Shown: positions 1 to 8,705 of the stretch, piece after piece
Numbering within the stretch: position 1 is the first letter of the stretch
How the letters are laid out: every line of letters starts with the position of its first letter
Assembly: GCA_031267995.1 (NCBI GenBank)
Contig: JAIRXZ010000058.1
Span: 1 to 17,480, forward strand
DNA length: 17,480 bases
Reading direction: 5' to 3'
Source: Odoribacteraceae bacterium
Lineage (GTDB): Bacteria > Bacteroidota > Bacteroidia > Bacteroidales > Marinifilaceae
Program-made: the position numbers and the translations under genes
The notes under the pieces: model-generated
What the model was told of the DNA's origin: nothing
What the model saw: only the letters and a program-made list of their open reading frames with translations
The model's database searches: none

Positions 1-189
1 TGCCACGCGAACTCGCGAGACGGTTCTAAAAATTTTAGAAGTGCCACGCGAACTCGCGAGACGGTTCTAAAAATTTTAGAAGTGCCACGCGAACGCGCGA
101 GAAGGTTCTAAAAATTTTAGAAGCGCCACGCGAACGCGCGAGAAGGTTCTAAAAATTTTAGAAGCGCCACGCGAACGCGCGGGAAGCTT
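1..189. repeat. 41-bp palindromic tandem repeat array (4.5 copies)
   Basis: Units start at 1, 42, 83 and 124, each 41 bp, with a decaying partial copy from 165. Each unit carries the perfect 17-bp palindrome TTCTAAAAATTTTAGAA and a GC-rich part beginning GCCACGCGAAC that can fold on itself (CGCGA-AC-TCGCG in units 1 and 2). Units 1 and 2 are identical. Units 3 and 4 share two substitutions in the GC-rich half (ACTCGCG to ACGCGCG, GAGACGG to GAGAAGG), and units 4 and 5 start with C instead of T. Because base 1 is exactly a unit start, the array probably extends to the left. No reading frame of note crosses it. Its role is unknown; it could be a multi-hairpin terminator zone, a protein-binding array or a neutral tandem repeat. 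Confidence 0.95.
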
Positions 190-289
190 GGAAGGGTGCA
201 CGCGCGGGGTACCGCGCCGCGAAACCCCGGATTGCCAAAAGAGATATGATTTTAATCAAAAAATGAAATGTAGCGGGTGATTTATAAAA
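190..289 (+). promoter_or_regulatory. Leader upstream of the operon with a possible operator dyad
   Basis: The non-coding stretch between the 41-bp array and the -7 box turns from GC-rich to AT-rich. It holds a short GC hairpin (GCGCGG at 202-207, loop GGTA, CCGCGC at 212-217) and a perfect small dyad TGATT-TT-AATCA at 247-258. The dyad is centred about 50 bp before the inferred transcription start, where an activator such as an AraC-type protein could sit. This is a positional inference only, and a dyad this short in AT-rich DNA can arise by chance. Confidence 0.25.
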
Positions 290-297
290 TATCTTTG
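290..297 (+). promoter_or_regulatory. Putative Bacteroidota -7 promoter box (TATCTTTG)
   Basis: TATCTTTG matches the Bacteroidota sigma-ABfr -7 consensus TAnnTTTG. No clear TTTG -33 box lies at the usual 19-21 bp upstream, as would suit an activator-dependent promoter. The inferred start near 301 gives a leader of about 29 nt to the ATG at 330, and it rules out the GTG at 297, which would lie inside the promoter. Confidence 0.5.
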
Positions 298-329
298 TGA
301 AAATCATAACTCTAAAAATAACCTGTCAC

Positions 330-1490
330 ATGAAAACGAAAATCATTTTGCTCGTCGCCGCCCTGACGATCACCGCGCGGGCGGGCGTGGCGCAGGAATA
401 CGCCGTTCGTTTTGCCGAATCGGAAATCGCTCGCTTCCCCGAAGCGTGGCAGTTAGATCACGGCTCGCGCCTCTACTTCGGTTACTCGCAGGGGGTCGGT
501 TGCTCCGCCATGTTGAGGGTGTGGGAGGCCACCGGCAATAGGAAATTCTATGATTACGTGGAGAAATGGACGGAGAGCCTCGTCGACGACCAGGGAAATA
601 TCCACCTCTATCGCCCGGAGGATTACAATCTCGACTTTATCAACTCCGGCAAGGTGCTTTTCGATGTCTACAAGCAGACGGGAAAGCCCAAGTACAAGGC
701 GGCGCTCGACCTCCTGGTCAAGCAGTTGCAGCGGCATCCCCGCACTTCCGAGGGCGGTTTCTGGCACAAGTTGATATACCAGCACCAGATGTGGCTGGAT
801 GGCCTTTACATGGCTTCGCCCTTCCTGGCGCGCTACGGCGCGGAGTTCGACAAGCCGGCGCTGCTCAACGACGCCGTGCAGCAGTTTATGATTTGCGCCC
901 GACATACTTACGATCAGCGGACGGGGCTGTATTATCACGCCTGGGACGAGAGCCGGTTTCAACGCTGGGCGGATAAGATGACGGGCAAGTCTCCCAACTT
1001 TTGGGGACGGAGCATCGGCTGGTGGTTCATGGCGCTGGTGGACGTGCTGGATTACGTGCCGGAGGATCATCCCTACCGGCCGGAGCTGATCCGGATCGTT
1101 CGCGGGCTGACGGAGGCGGCGCCCAATTTCCAGGACGAGGATGGCCTCTGGTGGCAAATTATCGACCAGCCGGGGCGCGAGGGGAATTACCAGGAGGCGT
1201 CCGTCTCCTCGATGTTCATGTACGCCATTGCCAAGGCGGTGAACAGGAAATACGTGGACGAGAAGTACCGGGCGGTGGCCGAAAAGGCGTTCGCCGGCAT
1301 CACCCGTCGCCTGATTCGCGTGGAGGCGGACGGGCGGCTGTCGCTCACCCGCTGCTGCGCCGTTAGCGGGCTGGGGGGTAGTCCTTATCGCGATGGCAGC
1401 TTTGATTATTACGTCAACGAGCGCATCCGCGATAATGACGCCAAGGCCACCGGGCCGTTTATCATGGGTTGTCTTGAATTGAAAAAGTAA
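330..1490 (+). CDS. Exported GH105 unsaturated rhamnogalacturonyl hydrolase
   Basis: A 386-residue protein of the GH88/GH105 (alpha/alpha)6-barrel family. Family members hydrolyse the unsaturated galacturonate at the non-reducing end of rhamnogalacturonan oligosaccharides made by lyases. Family signatures visible here are QMWLDGLYMA, with the likely catalytic Asp157, and FWGRSIGWW about 70 residues later. The length is normal for the family. The N-terminus MKTKIILLVAALTITARAG is a signal peptide with probable cleavage after AGVA, so it acts in the periplasm or beyond. ATG at 330 is preferred over GTG at 297, because the extra 11 residues would overlap the -7 box and disturb the signal peptide. 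It is the first gene of the operon, with 6 bp to the fusion gene downstream. Family is certain; the exact substrate is inferred from the rhamnose context. Confidence 0.9.
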   Translation: MKTKIILLVAALTITARAGVAQEYAVRFAESEIARFPEAWQLDHGSRLYFGYSQGVGCSAMLRVWEATGNRKFYDYVEKWTESLVDDQGNIHLYRPEDYNLDFINSGKVLFDVYKQTGKPKYKAALDLLVKQLQRHPRTSEGGFWHKLIYQHQMWLDGLYMASPFLARYGAEFDKPALLNDAVQQFMICARHTYDQRTGLYYHAWDESRFQRWADKMTGKSPNFWGRSIGWWFMALVDVLDYVPEDHPYRPELIRIVRGLTEAAPNFQDEDGLWWQIIDQPGREGNYQEASVSSMFMYAIAKAVNRKYVDEKYRAVAEKAFAGITRRLIRVEADGRLSLTRCCAVSGLGGSPYRDGSFDYYVNERIRDNDAKATGPFIMGCLELKK

Positions 1491-1496
1491 CGGGCG

Positions 1497-4400
1497 ATGA
1501 AACGGGTGATCTGCACGATATGGCTCCTCGTCGCGGCGATGACGATGAGAGCGGAGACGGAGACGACGCGGGTGATGCTCTCCGGCGCGGGTTTTGGCGA
1601 CGAGGTGGAGTGGGATTTTTTCTGCTCGGCGGGGGCGCGCTCCGGGAGCTGGCAAAAGATTGCCGTTCCCTCGCAGTGGGAGTTGCAGGGTTTCGGGGAG
1701 TATACCTACGGCCGCTGGTACAAGGAGAAGGGGGCGAAACCGTCCACCGAGGTGGGGACGTATCGCCGCTCTTTTGCCGCGCCGGAGGCGTGGAGGGGAC
1801 AACGCGTGCAGGTGGTTTTCGAGGGGGTGATGACCGATGCTACCGTGCTGGTCAACGGGAAGCTGGCGGGGGAGACGCATCGCGGCGGGTTTTACCGTTT
1901 TTCGTATGATATTTCGGATAAATTGCGCTTCGGGGCGGAGAATATTATAGAGGTGAAGGTGGAGAAGCACTCGGCCAATGCCTCGGTGAACGCGGCGGAG
2001 CGAAGGGCGGACTGGTGGCTGTTTGGCGGTATTTACCGACCGGTGTACCTGGAGGTTTTTCCCCCCGCGTCGATTGACCGCGTGGCCGCGGATGCCCGTC
2101 GCGATGGCAGTATATCTATCCGCACCACCCTCCGCGGGGCGCGCGCCGGGGAGCGGTTGCGGGCGACAATCAGGCCGCTGATCGGCAACGAGGGGGCTTT
2201 TGACACGGCCGTTGTCGTCCTGGGGCGAGGGCAGGAGCGGGGCGCGACGATCGAACACGCGTGGCGCGGCGTGAAGGCGTGGAACCCGGAGGAGCCGAAT
2301 CTTTACGTGCTGTGCCTGCGCCTGGAGGACGAGCGCGGGAGGGTGCTGCACCAACGGTCGGAGCGCGTGGGGTTCCGCACCGCGGAGTTCCGCCGCGGGG
2401 ATGGCATCTACGTGAACGGGGTGAAGATCGTGATGAAGGGGATCAATCGCCACTCCTTTTGGCCTGATGGCGGGCGTTGCACCAACCGCGAGATTAGCGT
2501 GAAGGATGTTGCCCTGATCAAGGAGATGAACGCGAATGCCGTGCGGTCGCACTACCCGCCGGATACTCATTTTCTGGATGCTTGCGATTCGCTTGGGCTT
2601 TTCGTGATTGACGAGCTGGCCGGGTGGCAAAACGCTTACGATACGCGCGCGGGCGCCCTCCTGCAGCGGGAGATGGTGGAGCGGGACGTGAATCATCCCT
2701 CCGTCATCATCTGGAGCAATGGCAACGAGGGGGGGTGGAATGTAGCCCTGGACGCGGGTTTTGCCGAGCACGATCCGCAACATCGACACGTGATTCACCC
2801 CTGGGCTGATTTTGATGGCATCGACACGCATCACTATCCCGCGTTTCTCACGGGCGTGGGGCGTCTTGCCAACGGGTACGACGTGTTCATGCCCACGGAG
2901 TTCATGCACGGCTGTTACGACCAGGGGCACGGCGCCGGGCTGGAGGATTTTTGGACGCGATACAAGCAGCACCCGCTGTTTGCCGGCGCCTTTACCTGGG
3001 ATTTTAGCGATAATGCCGTGAAGCGCGTGGACAGGGCGGACTCGCTCGATTCGGCCGGCGAGCTGGCGGCGGATGGTATCCTCGGTCCCTACCGGGAGAA
3101 GGAGGGGAGCTATTACACCGTGCGGGAGGTGTGGGCGCCCGTGCAGTTCGCGCCGCTGTATATTACCCCCTCGTTTGACGGGAGCTTTATTATTACCAAC
3201 GAGTATTTATATACGAATCTCTCCCGCTGCACGGCGCGCTTCCGCCTGTCGCGCGTGGATGCCCCGTGGCAAGGGGGCGGGCAACGGGAGGTGGGGGCCG
3301 GCGAGGTGTCGCTGCCTTCCCTGGCGCCGGGGGAACGGGGGAGGTTGCGCGTGCCGCTGGCCGGTCTTTTCGACGCGGATGTGCTGGAGCTGACCGTCAC
3401 CGATCCCCACGGGAAGGAGATGTGCACGTGGAGCTGGCCGGTGACTTATGCCAGGGAGTACGCCGCCCGACACCTGCCCGCCACCCGCGGCAACGTCCCC
3501 GCGCGGTACCGGGAGGAGGGCAATCGCCTGATCCTGTCGGCGGCGAAGATGGAGGTGGTCTTTGATAAAGAGACGGGGATGATGGTCGGCGTGACGCGCG
3601 ACGGCCGGTCGCTTTCGTTTGGCAACGGCCCCGTGCCCGTGGGCATGAACGCCATCTTCAAAAACTTTAAGGCGCGGCTGGAGCGGGGCGATGCCCTCTT
3701 TACCGCCCGCTATGCCGGGGCAATCGACTCCATCCAGTGGCGATTAACCCCCGATGGTTTGTTGCGCATGAGCGCCGTGATGCTGAACCGCGCCTCCGGG
3801 GGCGAGGGGTTTGACGCCGCGCTGACGGAGGAGGATATATCCAACTTCGGCTTCTCGTTTGACTTTCCGGAGGAGCGCGTGACGGGGATGACGTGGCTCG
3901 GCCGCGGCCCCTACCGCGTGTGGAAAAACCGCGTCAAAGGTGCGAGGCACGGCCGATGGACAAAGGGCTACAACAACACCATCACGGGCGTCTCGTTCGA
4001 AAACCTCGTCTACCCGGAGTTTAAAGGCTATCACGCCAACCTCTACTGGGCAACGGTGGAGAGCAACGAGGGCGATTTCACCGTGATGAGCGAGAGCGAT
4101 GGCCTTTTCTTCCGCGTCTTCACCCCGGCGCAACCGGAGGGCGTGTCGCGCGACAGGGCGTTGCCCCCCTTCCCGCCGGGCGACATATCTTTTCTGTACG
4201 ACATTCCGGGGATGCGCTGTTTCAAGCCATTGTCGCAGCACGGCCCCTCCGCCCAGCCCGGATCTATCCGCGTGAAGAAGGGGGACGAAGGCCTTTCCAT
4301 GACCCTGTGGTTCGACTTCACGGGCGACGCGTCCAACGCCCCCCGATGGCCGGAAGCGAAAGTAGAGGCTCGCCCCTGGACGCGCTGGTGGTGGCTGGGC

Positions 4401-7046
4401 AGCGCCGTGGACTCCCTCAACCTCACGCGCAACCTGGAGGAGTACGCCCGCGCCGGCCTGGGTGGCGTGGAGATCACCCCCATCTACGGGGTGCAGGGCA
4501 ACGAGGCGCGAGACATCCCCTTCCTCTCGCCCGCGTGGATGAACGTCCTGCAACACACCCTGGCGGAGGGTAAACGCGTGGGCATGGAGGTGGAGATGAA
4601 CGCGGGCACGGGCTGGCCATACGGCGGCCCCGAAGTGACCATCGAGGACGCGGCCACGCGGGTGCTTTTCCGGCAGTTCACGCTGACGGGGGGACAACGC
4701 CTGGAGGAGCGCGTCGTCGCCACGGAAAAGAACCAGGAGCGGGTGGCGCGCGTCTCCCGCGTGATGGCCTTCCCGGAAACGGGCAAGTGCCTCGACATCA
4801 CCGACCGCTGCAACGACGACGGCCAGCTGGATTGGGTTGCCCCTCCCGGCGCGTGGCGCGTCATCGCCCTCCTCACCGGCAAAACGTTGCAGATGGTGAA
4901 GCGGGCTGCCCCCGGCGGCGAGGGCTACGTGATGGATCACCTCTCGGCGCGGGCGGTGAGGAACTACCTGGATCGTTTCGACCGCGCTTTTGCATCCTCC
5001 GGCGCCCCTTATCCCCACGCTTTTTTCAATGATTCCTACGAGGTTTACGGGTCGGACTGGACGCCGGACATGCTGGAGCAGTTCCGCGACCGGCGGGGGT
5101 ACAAGCTGGAGGAGTACCTCCCGGAGTTCCTCGGCGAGGGAGATAAGGAGCTGCGCGCCCGCGTGATTGCCGACTATCGCGAGACGATGGCCGAGCTGCT
5201 CCTGGAAAATTTCACGCGCCAGTGGACGGCCTGGGCGCACCGCCACGGCAGCATCACCCGCAACCAGGCGCACGGCTCGCCGGGCAACCTGATCGACCTC
5301 TACGCGGCGGTGGACATCCCGGAGTGCGAGTCCTTCGGCATCTCCGACTTCCACGTGCAGGGCTTGCGCCGCGATTCCCTCTTTAAAAAGAACGACTCCG
5401 ACCTCTCCATGCTGAAGTACGCCTCCTCCGCCGCCCACGTCACGGGCAAACCGCTGACCTCCTCGGAGACCTTCACCTGGCTGACGGAGCACTTCCGCAC
5501 CTCGCTGGCACAGTGCAAGCCCGACCTCGATTTGATGTTTGTCGCCGGCGTCAACCACCTCTTTTTCCACGGGACGCCCTACTCCCCGCGGGAGGCCGAG
5601 TGGCCGGGCTGGTTGTTCTACGCCAGCATCAACATGTCGCCCACGAACACCATCTGGCGGGACGCCCCGGCGCTGTTCCGTTACATCGAACGCTGCCAAT
5701 CGTTCCTGCAAATGGGACAGCCGGACAATGACTTCCTCGTCTACCTCCCCGTCTACGACCTCTGGCACGAGCAAGGGGGACGCATGCTCCCCTTCAGCAT
5801 CCACGACATGGCGCGCCGCGCCCCCAAGTTCATCGAGGCGGTGCACCGGATCAACGAAAGCGGGCACGACGCGGATTACATCTCCGACAACTACATCCTC
5901 TCCTCCACCGTGGAGCGCGGGCTGATCAAAACCGCCGGTGGCGCCGCGTACAAAGCGCTGGTGGTGCCGGGCGTTTCGCTGATGCCGCTGCCCGTGCTGG
6001 AACACCTGACGAAGCTCGTGAAGCAAGGAGCGAAGGTTGTCTTCATCGAAAAATACCCGCGCGACGTCCCCGGCCTCTCCCGCCTGGAGGAGCGTCGCGT
6101 CGCCTTCAACAAACTCCTCGCCGCCCTTCCCGCCGTCTCCTTCGACGACGCCCGCGCCACCCCCCTGGGCAAAGGCCTCGTCATCACCGGCAAGGAGTAC
6201 GCCCCCACGCTGGAGGCCTGTGGCGTCCCCGCCGAGGAGTTGAAAAGTCGCTGGGGCATCCAGGCCATTCGCCGCGCCAACGAAACCGGGCATCACTACT
6301 TCATCTCCTCACTGCAAGCCAGCGAGATTGACGCCTGGATACCCCTGGCAGTCCCCGCCGCCGGGGTCATCATCTACGACCCGATGACCGGCAAAGCGGG
6401 GGCAGCCAAGGTACGCGCCGAGGGAGGACGCGCCTACATCCACCTCCAGCTCAAGTCGGGCGCATCGCTCATCCTGCGGACGTACACCGGCGAGATGCCC
6501 CCCGCGGCGCCCTGGGCATATCACGAAGAAGCCGGCGAGGGCACGGTCATCAACGGCGACTGGACTATCCGCTTCCTCGACAGCCACCCCGCCATCCCCG
6601 GCGTCTTCCGCGTCGGCCGGGCGCGCCCCTGGACGGAACTCCCCCATCCCGCCGCCACCGTCAACAGCGGCACGGCCGTGTACGCGACCCGCTTCACCCT
6701 CCCGCGGCAACGCGCCGACGACTGGCGTCTGTCGTTGGGCAAGGTCTACGAAAGCGCCCGCGTGCGCGTCAACGGTCGCGAAGCCGGTACCGCGTGGGCG
6801 CTGCCGATGACGATAGACATTGGTCACCTCCTCCGCGAGGGCGAAAACCTGCTGGAGATAGAGGTCACCAACCTCCCCGCCAACCGCGTGGCCGACTACG
6901 ACCGCCGCGGCATCCCCTGGCGCGTCTTCAAAGAGATTAATATCGTGGATCTATCCTACAAAAAGACAACCTACGGCCACTGGGGCGTCCTCCCCGCCGG
7001 GCTGGGTGGCGACGTGCGACTGATCCCGTTGAAACGATCAGAATAA
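1497..7046 (+). CDS. GH2 beta-glycosidase / GH106 alpha-L-rhamnosidase fusion
   Basis: A single uninterrupted 1849-residue frame joins two complete enzymes. Residues 1-19 are a signal peptide. Residues 25-295 are the GH2 sugar-binding and Ig-like domains, and 300-540 the TIM barrel. NHPSVIIWSNGNE carries the acid/base Glu411 and PTEFMHG the probable nucleophile Glu468. Residues 680-940 resemble a beta-galactosidase small-chain domain. GH106 starts near residue 950 with RPWTRWWWLGS at 959, then EYARAGLGGVEITPIYG, and runs to the end, about 900 residues and normal for that family. Candidate catalytic or metal-site glutamates are 1276/1278 (IPECESFG) and 1324 (TSSETFTW); the pairing is inferred. 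The C-terminus is a beta-sandwich (KVYESARVRVNGREAG). Probable action is removal of beta-galactose or a similar sugar plus terminal alpha-rhamnose from rhamnogalacturonan oligosaccharides in the periplasm. Third-position bases shift from G-rich to C-rich along the gene. Confidence 0.93.
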   Translation: MKRVICTIWLLVAAMTMRAETETTRVMLSGAGFGDEVEWDFFCSAGARSGSWQKIAVPSQWELQGFGEYTYGRWYKEKGAKPSTEVGTYRRSFAAPEAWRGQRVQVVFEGVMTDATVLVNGKLAGETHRGGFYRFSYDISDKLRFGAENIIEVKVEKHSANASVNAAERRADWWLFGGIYRPVYLEVFPPASIDRVAADARRDGSISIRTTLRGARAGERLRATIRPLIGNEGAFDTAVVVLGRGQERGATIEHAWRGVKAWNPEEPNLYVLCLRLEDERGRVLHQRSERVGFRTAEFRRGDGIYVNGVKIVMKGINRHSFWPDGGRCTNREISVKDVALIKEMNANAVRSHYPPDTHFLDACDSLGLFVIDELAGWQNAYDTRAGALLQREMVERDVNHPSVIIWSNGNEGGWNVALDAGFAEHDPQHRHVIHPWADFDGIDTHHYPAFLTGVGRLANGYDVFMPTEFMHGCYDQGHGAGLEDFWTRYKQHPLFAGAFTWDFSDNAVKRVDRADSLDSAGELAADGILGPYREKEGSYYTVREVWAPVQFAPLYITPSFDGSFIITNEYLYTNLSRCTARFRLSRVDAPWQGGGQREVGAGEVSLPSLAPGERGRLRVPLAGLFDADVLELTVTDPHGKEMCTWSWPVTYAREYAARHLPATRGNVPARYREEGNRLILSAAKMEVVFDKETGMMVGVTRDGRSLSFGNGPVPVGMNAIFKNFKARLERGDALFTARYAGAIDSIQWRLTPDGLLRMSAVMLNRASGGEGFDAALTEEDISNFGFSFDFPEERVTGMTWLGRGPYRVWKNRVKGARHGRWTKGYNNTITGVSFENLVYPEFKGYHANLYWATVESNEGDFTVMSESDGLFFRVFTPAQPEGVSRDRALPPFPPGDISFLYDIPGMRCFKPLSQHGPSAQPGSIRVKKGDEGLSMTLWFDFTGDASNAPRWPEAKVEARPWTRWWWLGSAVDSLNLTRNLEEYARAGLGGVEITPIYGVQGNEARDIPFLSPAWMNVLQHTLAEGKRVGMEVEMNAGTGWPYGGPEVTIEDAATRVLFRQFTLTGGQRLEERVVATEKNQERVARVSRVMAFPETGKCLDITDRCNDDGQLDWVAPPGAWRVIALLTGKTLQMVKRAAPGGEGYVMDHLSARAVRNYLDRFDRAFASSGAPYPHAFFNDSYEVYGSDWTPDMLEQFRDRRGYKLEEYLPEFLGEGDKELRARVIADYRETMAELLLENFTRQWTAWAHRHGSITRNQAHGSPGNLIDLYAAVDIPECESFGISDFHVQGLRRDSLFKKNDSDLSMLKYASSAAHVTGKPLTSSETFTWLTEHFRTSLAQCKPDLDLMFVAGVNHLFFHGTPYSPREAEWPGWLFYASINMSPTNTIWRDAPALFRYIERCQSFLQMGQPDNDFLVYLPVYDLWHEQGGRMLPFSIHDMARRAPKFIEAVHRINESGHDADYISDNYILSSTVERGLIKTAGGAAYKALVVPGVSLMPLPVLEHLTKLVKQGAKVVFIEKYPRDVPGLSRLEERRVAFNKLLAALPAVSFDDARATPLGKGLVITGKEYAPTLEACGVPAEELKSRWGIQAIRRANETGHHYFISSLQASEIDAWIPLAVPAAGVIIYDPMTGKAGAAKVRAEGGRAYIHLQLKSGASLILRTYTGEMPPAAPWAYHEEAGEGTVINGDWTIRFLDSHPAIPGVFRVGRARPWTELPHPAATVNSGTAVYATRFTLPRQRADDWRLSLGKVYESARVRVNGREAGTAWALPMTIDIGHLLREGENLLEIEVTNLPANRVADYDRRGIPWRVFKEINIVDLSYKKTTYGHWGVLPAGLGGDVRLIPLKRSE

Positions 7047-7066
7047 CACCAAATAAAACGAAACGA

Positions 7067-8701
7067 ATGATGAAACAACTATTACTCCTGACCCTCCTCC
7101 TGGCGGCAGCCTCTTCCTGTCGCACGGACACCGTTGCCGACCCCTACGCCAGCCTGCGCCGCGCCGCCCCCTTCAGCATGCCCTCCTTCGGCGCGCCGAA
7201 ATTCCCGGACACCAGGGTGCTGATCTCCACCCACGGGGGCGTCGGCGACGGCCTGACGCTAAACACGGAAGCCTTCGCGAGGGCGATGAAAACCCTCGAC
7301 GGCATGGGCGGCGGCCACCTCGTCGTCCCCGCCGGCATCTGGCTGACGGGGCCAATCGTCCTCCACTCCAACGTCGACCTCCACCTGGAAAAGGGCGCCG
7401 TCATCCTCTTTAGCCCGGACAAAACCCTCTACCCCATCGTCAACACCATCTTCGAGGGGCTGGACACCCGCCGTTGCCAATCGCCCATCTCCGGCCGCAA
7501 CCTGGAGAACGTCGCCATCACCGGCGAGGGAGCCATCGACGGCAACGGCCACGTCTGGCGCCCCTTGAAGCGCGACAAGGTCTCCGCCGCGCAGTGGCAG
7601 CGCATGACCCGCGGCGGCGTCTTCAAGCGCGAGGACTACTGGTACCCCTCCGAGTCCTATTTAAAAGGAGAGCAAGCCAGCGACATGAACGTCCCCCGCG
7701 GCCCCAGGACGGACGAGCAATGGGAGGAGATCAAAGACTTCCTCCGCCCCGTGATGGTCAACTTCATCCGCTGCAAAAACGTCTACCTCCAGGGCGTCAT
7801 CTTCCAAAACTCCCCCGCGTGGTGCCTCCACCCGCTGCTGTGTGAAAACGTGATTGTCGACGCCGTCACCGTCCGCAACCCCGCCTACGCCCAAAACGGC
7901 GACGGCATCGACCTGGAATCGTGCCGCAACGCCATCATTGTCAACAGCTCCTTCGACGTTGGCGACGACGGCATCTGCATCAAATCGGGCAAAGACCAGG
8001 AGGGACGCCTCCGCGCCGCCCCCTGCGAAAACGTGCTCGTCGACAACTGCACCGTCTACAAGGGACACGGCGGCTTCGTCGTCGGCAGCGAGATGTCCGG
8101 CGGCGTGCGCAACATCCGCGTCAGCAACTGCAAGTTCCTCGGCACCGACGTCGGCCTGCGCTTCAAGAGCCGCCGCGGTCGCGGGGGTGTCGTCGAAAAC
8201 ATCTACGCCGAAAACATCAGCATGATGGACATCCCCACGGAACCCATTCTCTTCGACCTCTTTTACGGCGGGCAATCGGCCGTCGAGGCGCTGGCGTCCG
8301 GGCAGAAAACCCCCGACGTCGCCGCCATCCCCCCCGCGAACGAAACCACGCCCGCCTTCCGCAACATCTTTATTAAAGGCGTGCGATGCACCAACGCCCG
8401 CCGCGCCATGTTCTTCAACGGCCTGCCGGAGCAGCGGATCTACCGCGTGGAAATCGAGGACGCCGTCATCACCGCCCGCCTGGGCGCGGAGCTTAAAAAC
8501 GCCTCCCGCGTGCGGTTGAAGAACATCACCGTGCACGCCGAGAGCGGCGCGGCGCTCATCCTGCACGATTGCAACAACGTGAAAGTCGCCGACTTCCGCG
8601 GCTTCGTGTCGGACGACACTCCCAAGGCGCGCCTCTCCGGTACGCTGGAGGACGTGGACACGGGGGATAGCTTCCGCGATGATGAAATCGATCGTCACTG
8701 A
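7067..8701 (+). CDS. GH28 family polygalacturonase-like lipoprotein
   Basis: A 544-residue right-handed beta-helix enzyme of family GH28, which hydrolyses alpha-galacturonosyl linkages in homogalacturonan or rhamnogalacturonan. The full catalytic signature is present: NGDGID (Asp279), GDDGI (Asp300, Asp301), GHGG (His334) and RFK (Arg365, Lys367). The N-terminus LLLLTLLLAAASSC is a lipobox-type signal, so the protein should be lipid-anchored at Cys18. An insertion rich in charged and aromatic residues (about 165-230) lies before the helix core. ATG codons at 7067 and 7070 are adjacent and either may be used. It follows the fusion gene by 20 bp with an AC-rich leader and no Shine-Dalgarno sequence. 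Downstream lies the 21-bp repeat array. Rhamnogalacturonan hydrolase or exo-galacturonidase activity is likely from context but cannot be settled by motif. Confidence 0.92.
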   Translation: MMKQLLLLTLLLAAASSCRTDTVADPYASLRRAAPFSMPSFGAPKFPDTRVLISTHGGVGDGLTLNTEAFARAMKTLDGMGGGHLVVPAGIWLTGPIVLHSNVDLHLEKGAVILFSPDKTLYPIVNTIFEGLDTRRCQSPISGRNLENVAITGEGAIDGNGHVWRPLKRDKVSAAQWQRMTRGGVFKREDYWYPSESYLKGEQASDMNVPRGPRTDEQWEEIKDFLRPVMVNFIRCKNVYLQGVIFQNSPAWCLHPLLCENVIVDAVTVRNPAYAQNGDGIDLESCRNAIIVNSSFDVGDDGICIKSGKDQEGRLRAAPCENVLVDNCTVYKGHGGFVVGSEMSGGVRNIRVSNCKFLGTDVGLRFKSRRGRGGVVENIYAENISMMDIPTEPILFDLFYGGQSAVEALASGQKTPDVAAIPPANETTPAFRNIFIKGVRCTNARRAMFFNGLPEQRIYRVEIEDAVITARLGAELKNASRVRLKNITVHAESGAALILHDCNNVKVADFRGFVSDDTPKARLSGTLEDVDTGDSFRDDEIDRH

Positions 8702-8705
8702 AAAA

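Noticed and set aside
202..217. Small GC hairpin as a terminator of an upstream gene
   Set aside because: The stem is 6 bp with no T-run and no upstream gene is visible, so it cannot be supported as a terminator.
297..329. GTG start at 297 for the first GH105 gene
   Set aside because: It overlaps the TATCTTTG -7 box and adds 11 residues in front of a normal signal peptide; ATG at 330 fits better.
453..2972. 839-residue antisense open frame
   Set aside because: It is a shadow of the GH105 and GH2 genes in GC-rich DNA: the translation is rich in Arg, Pro and His with no domain, and the sense frames are clear enzymes.
3744..6296. 850-residue antisense open frame
   Set aside because: It lies wholly opposite the GH2-GH106 fusion, has low-complexity composition and no motif or signal, and is explained by the codon bias of the sense gene.
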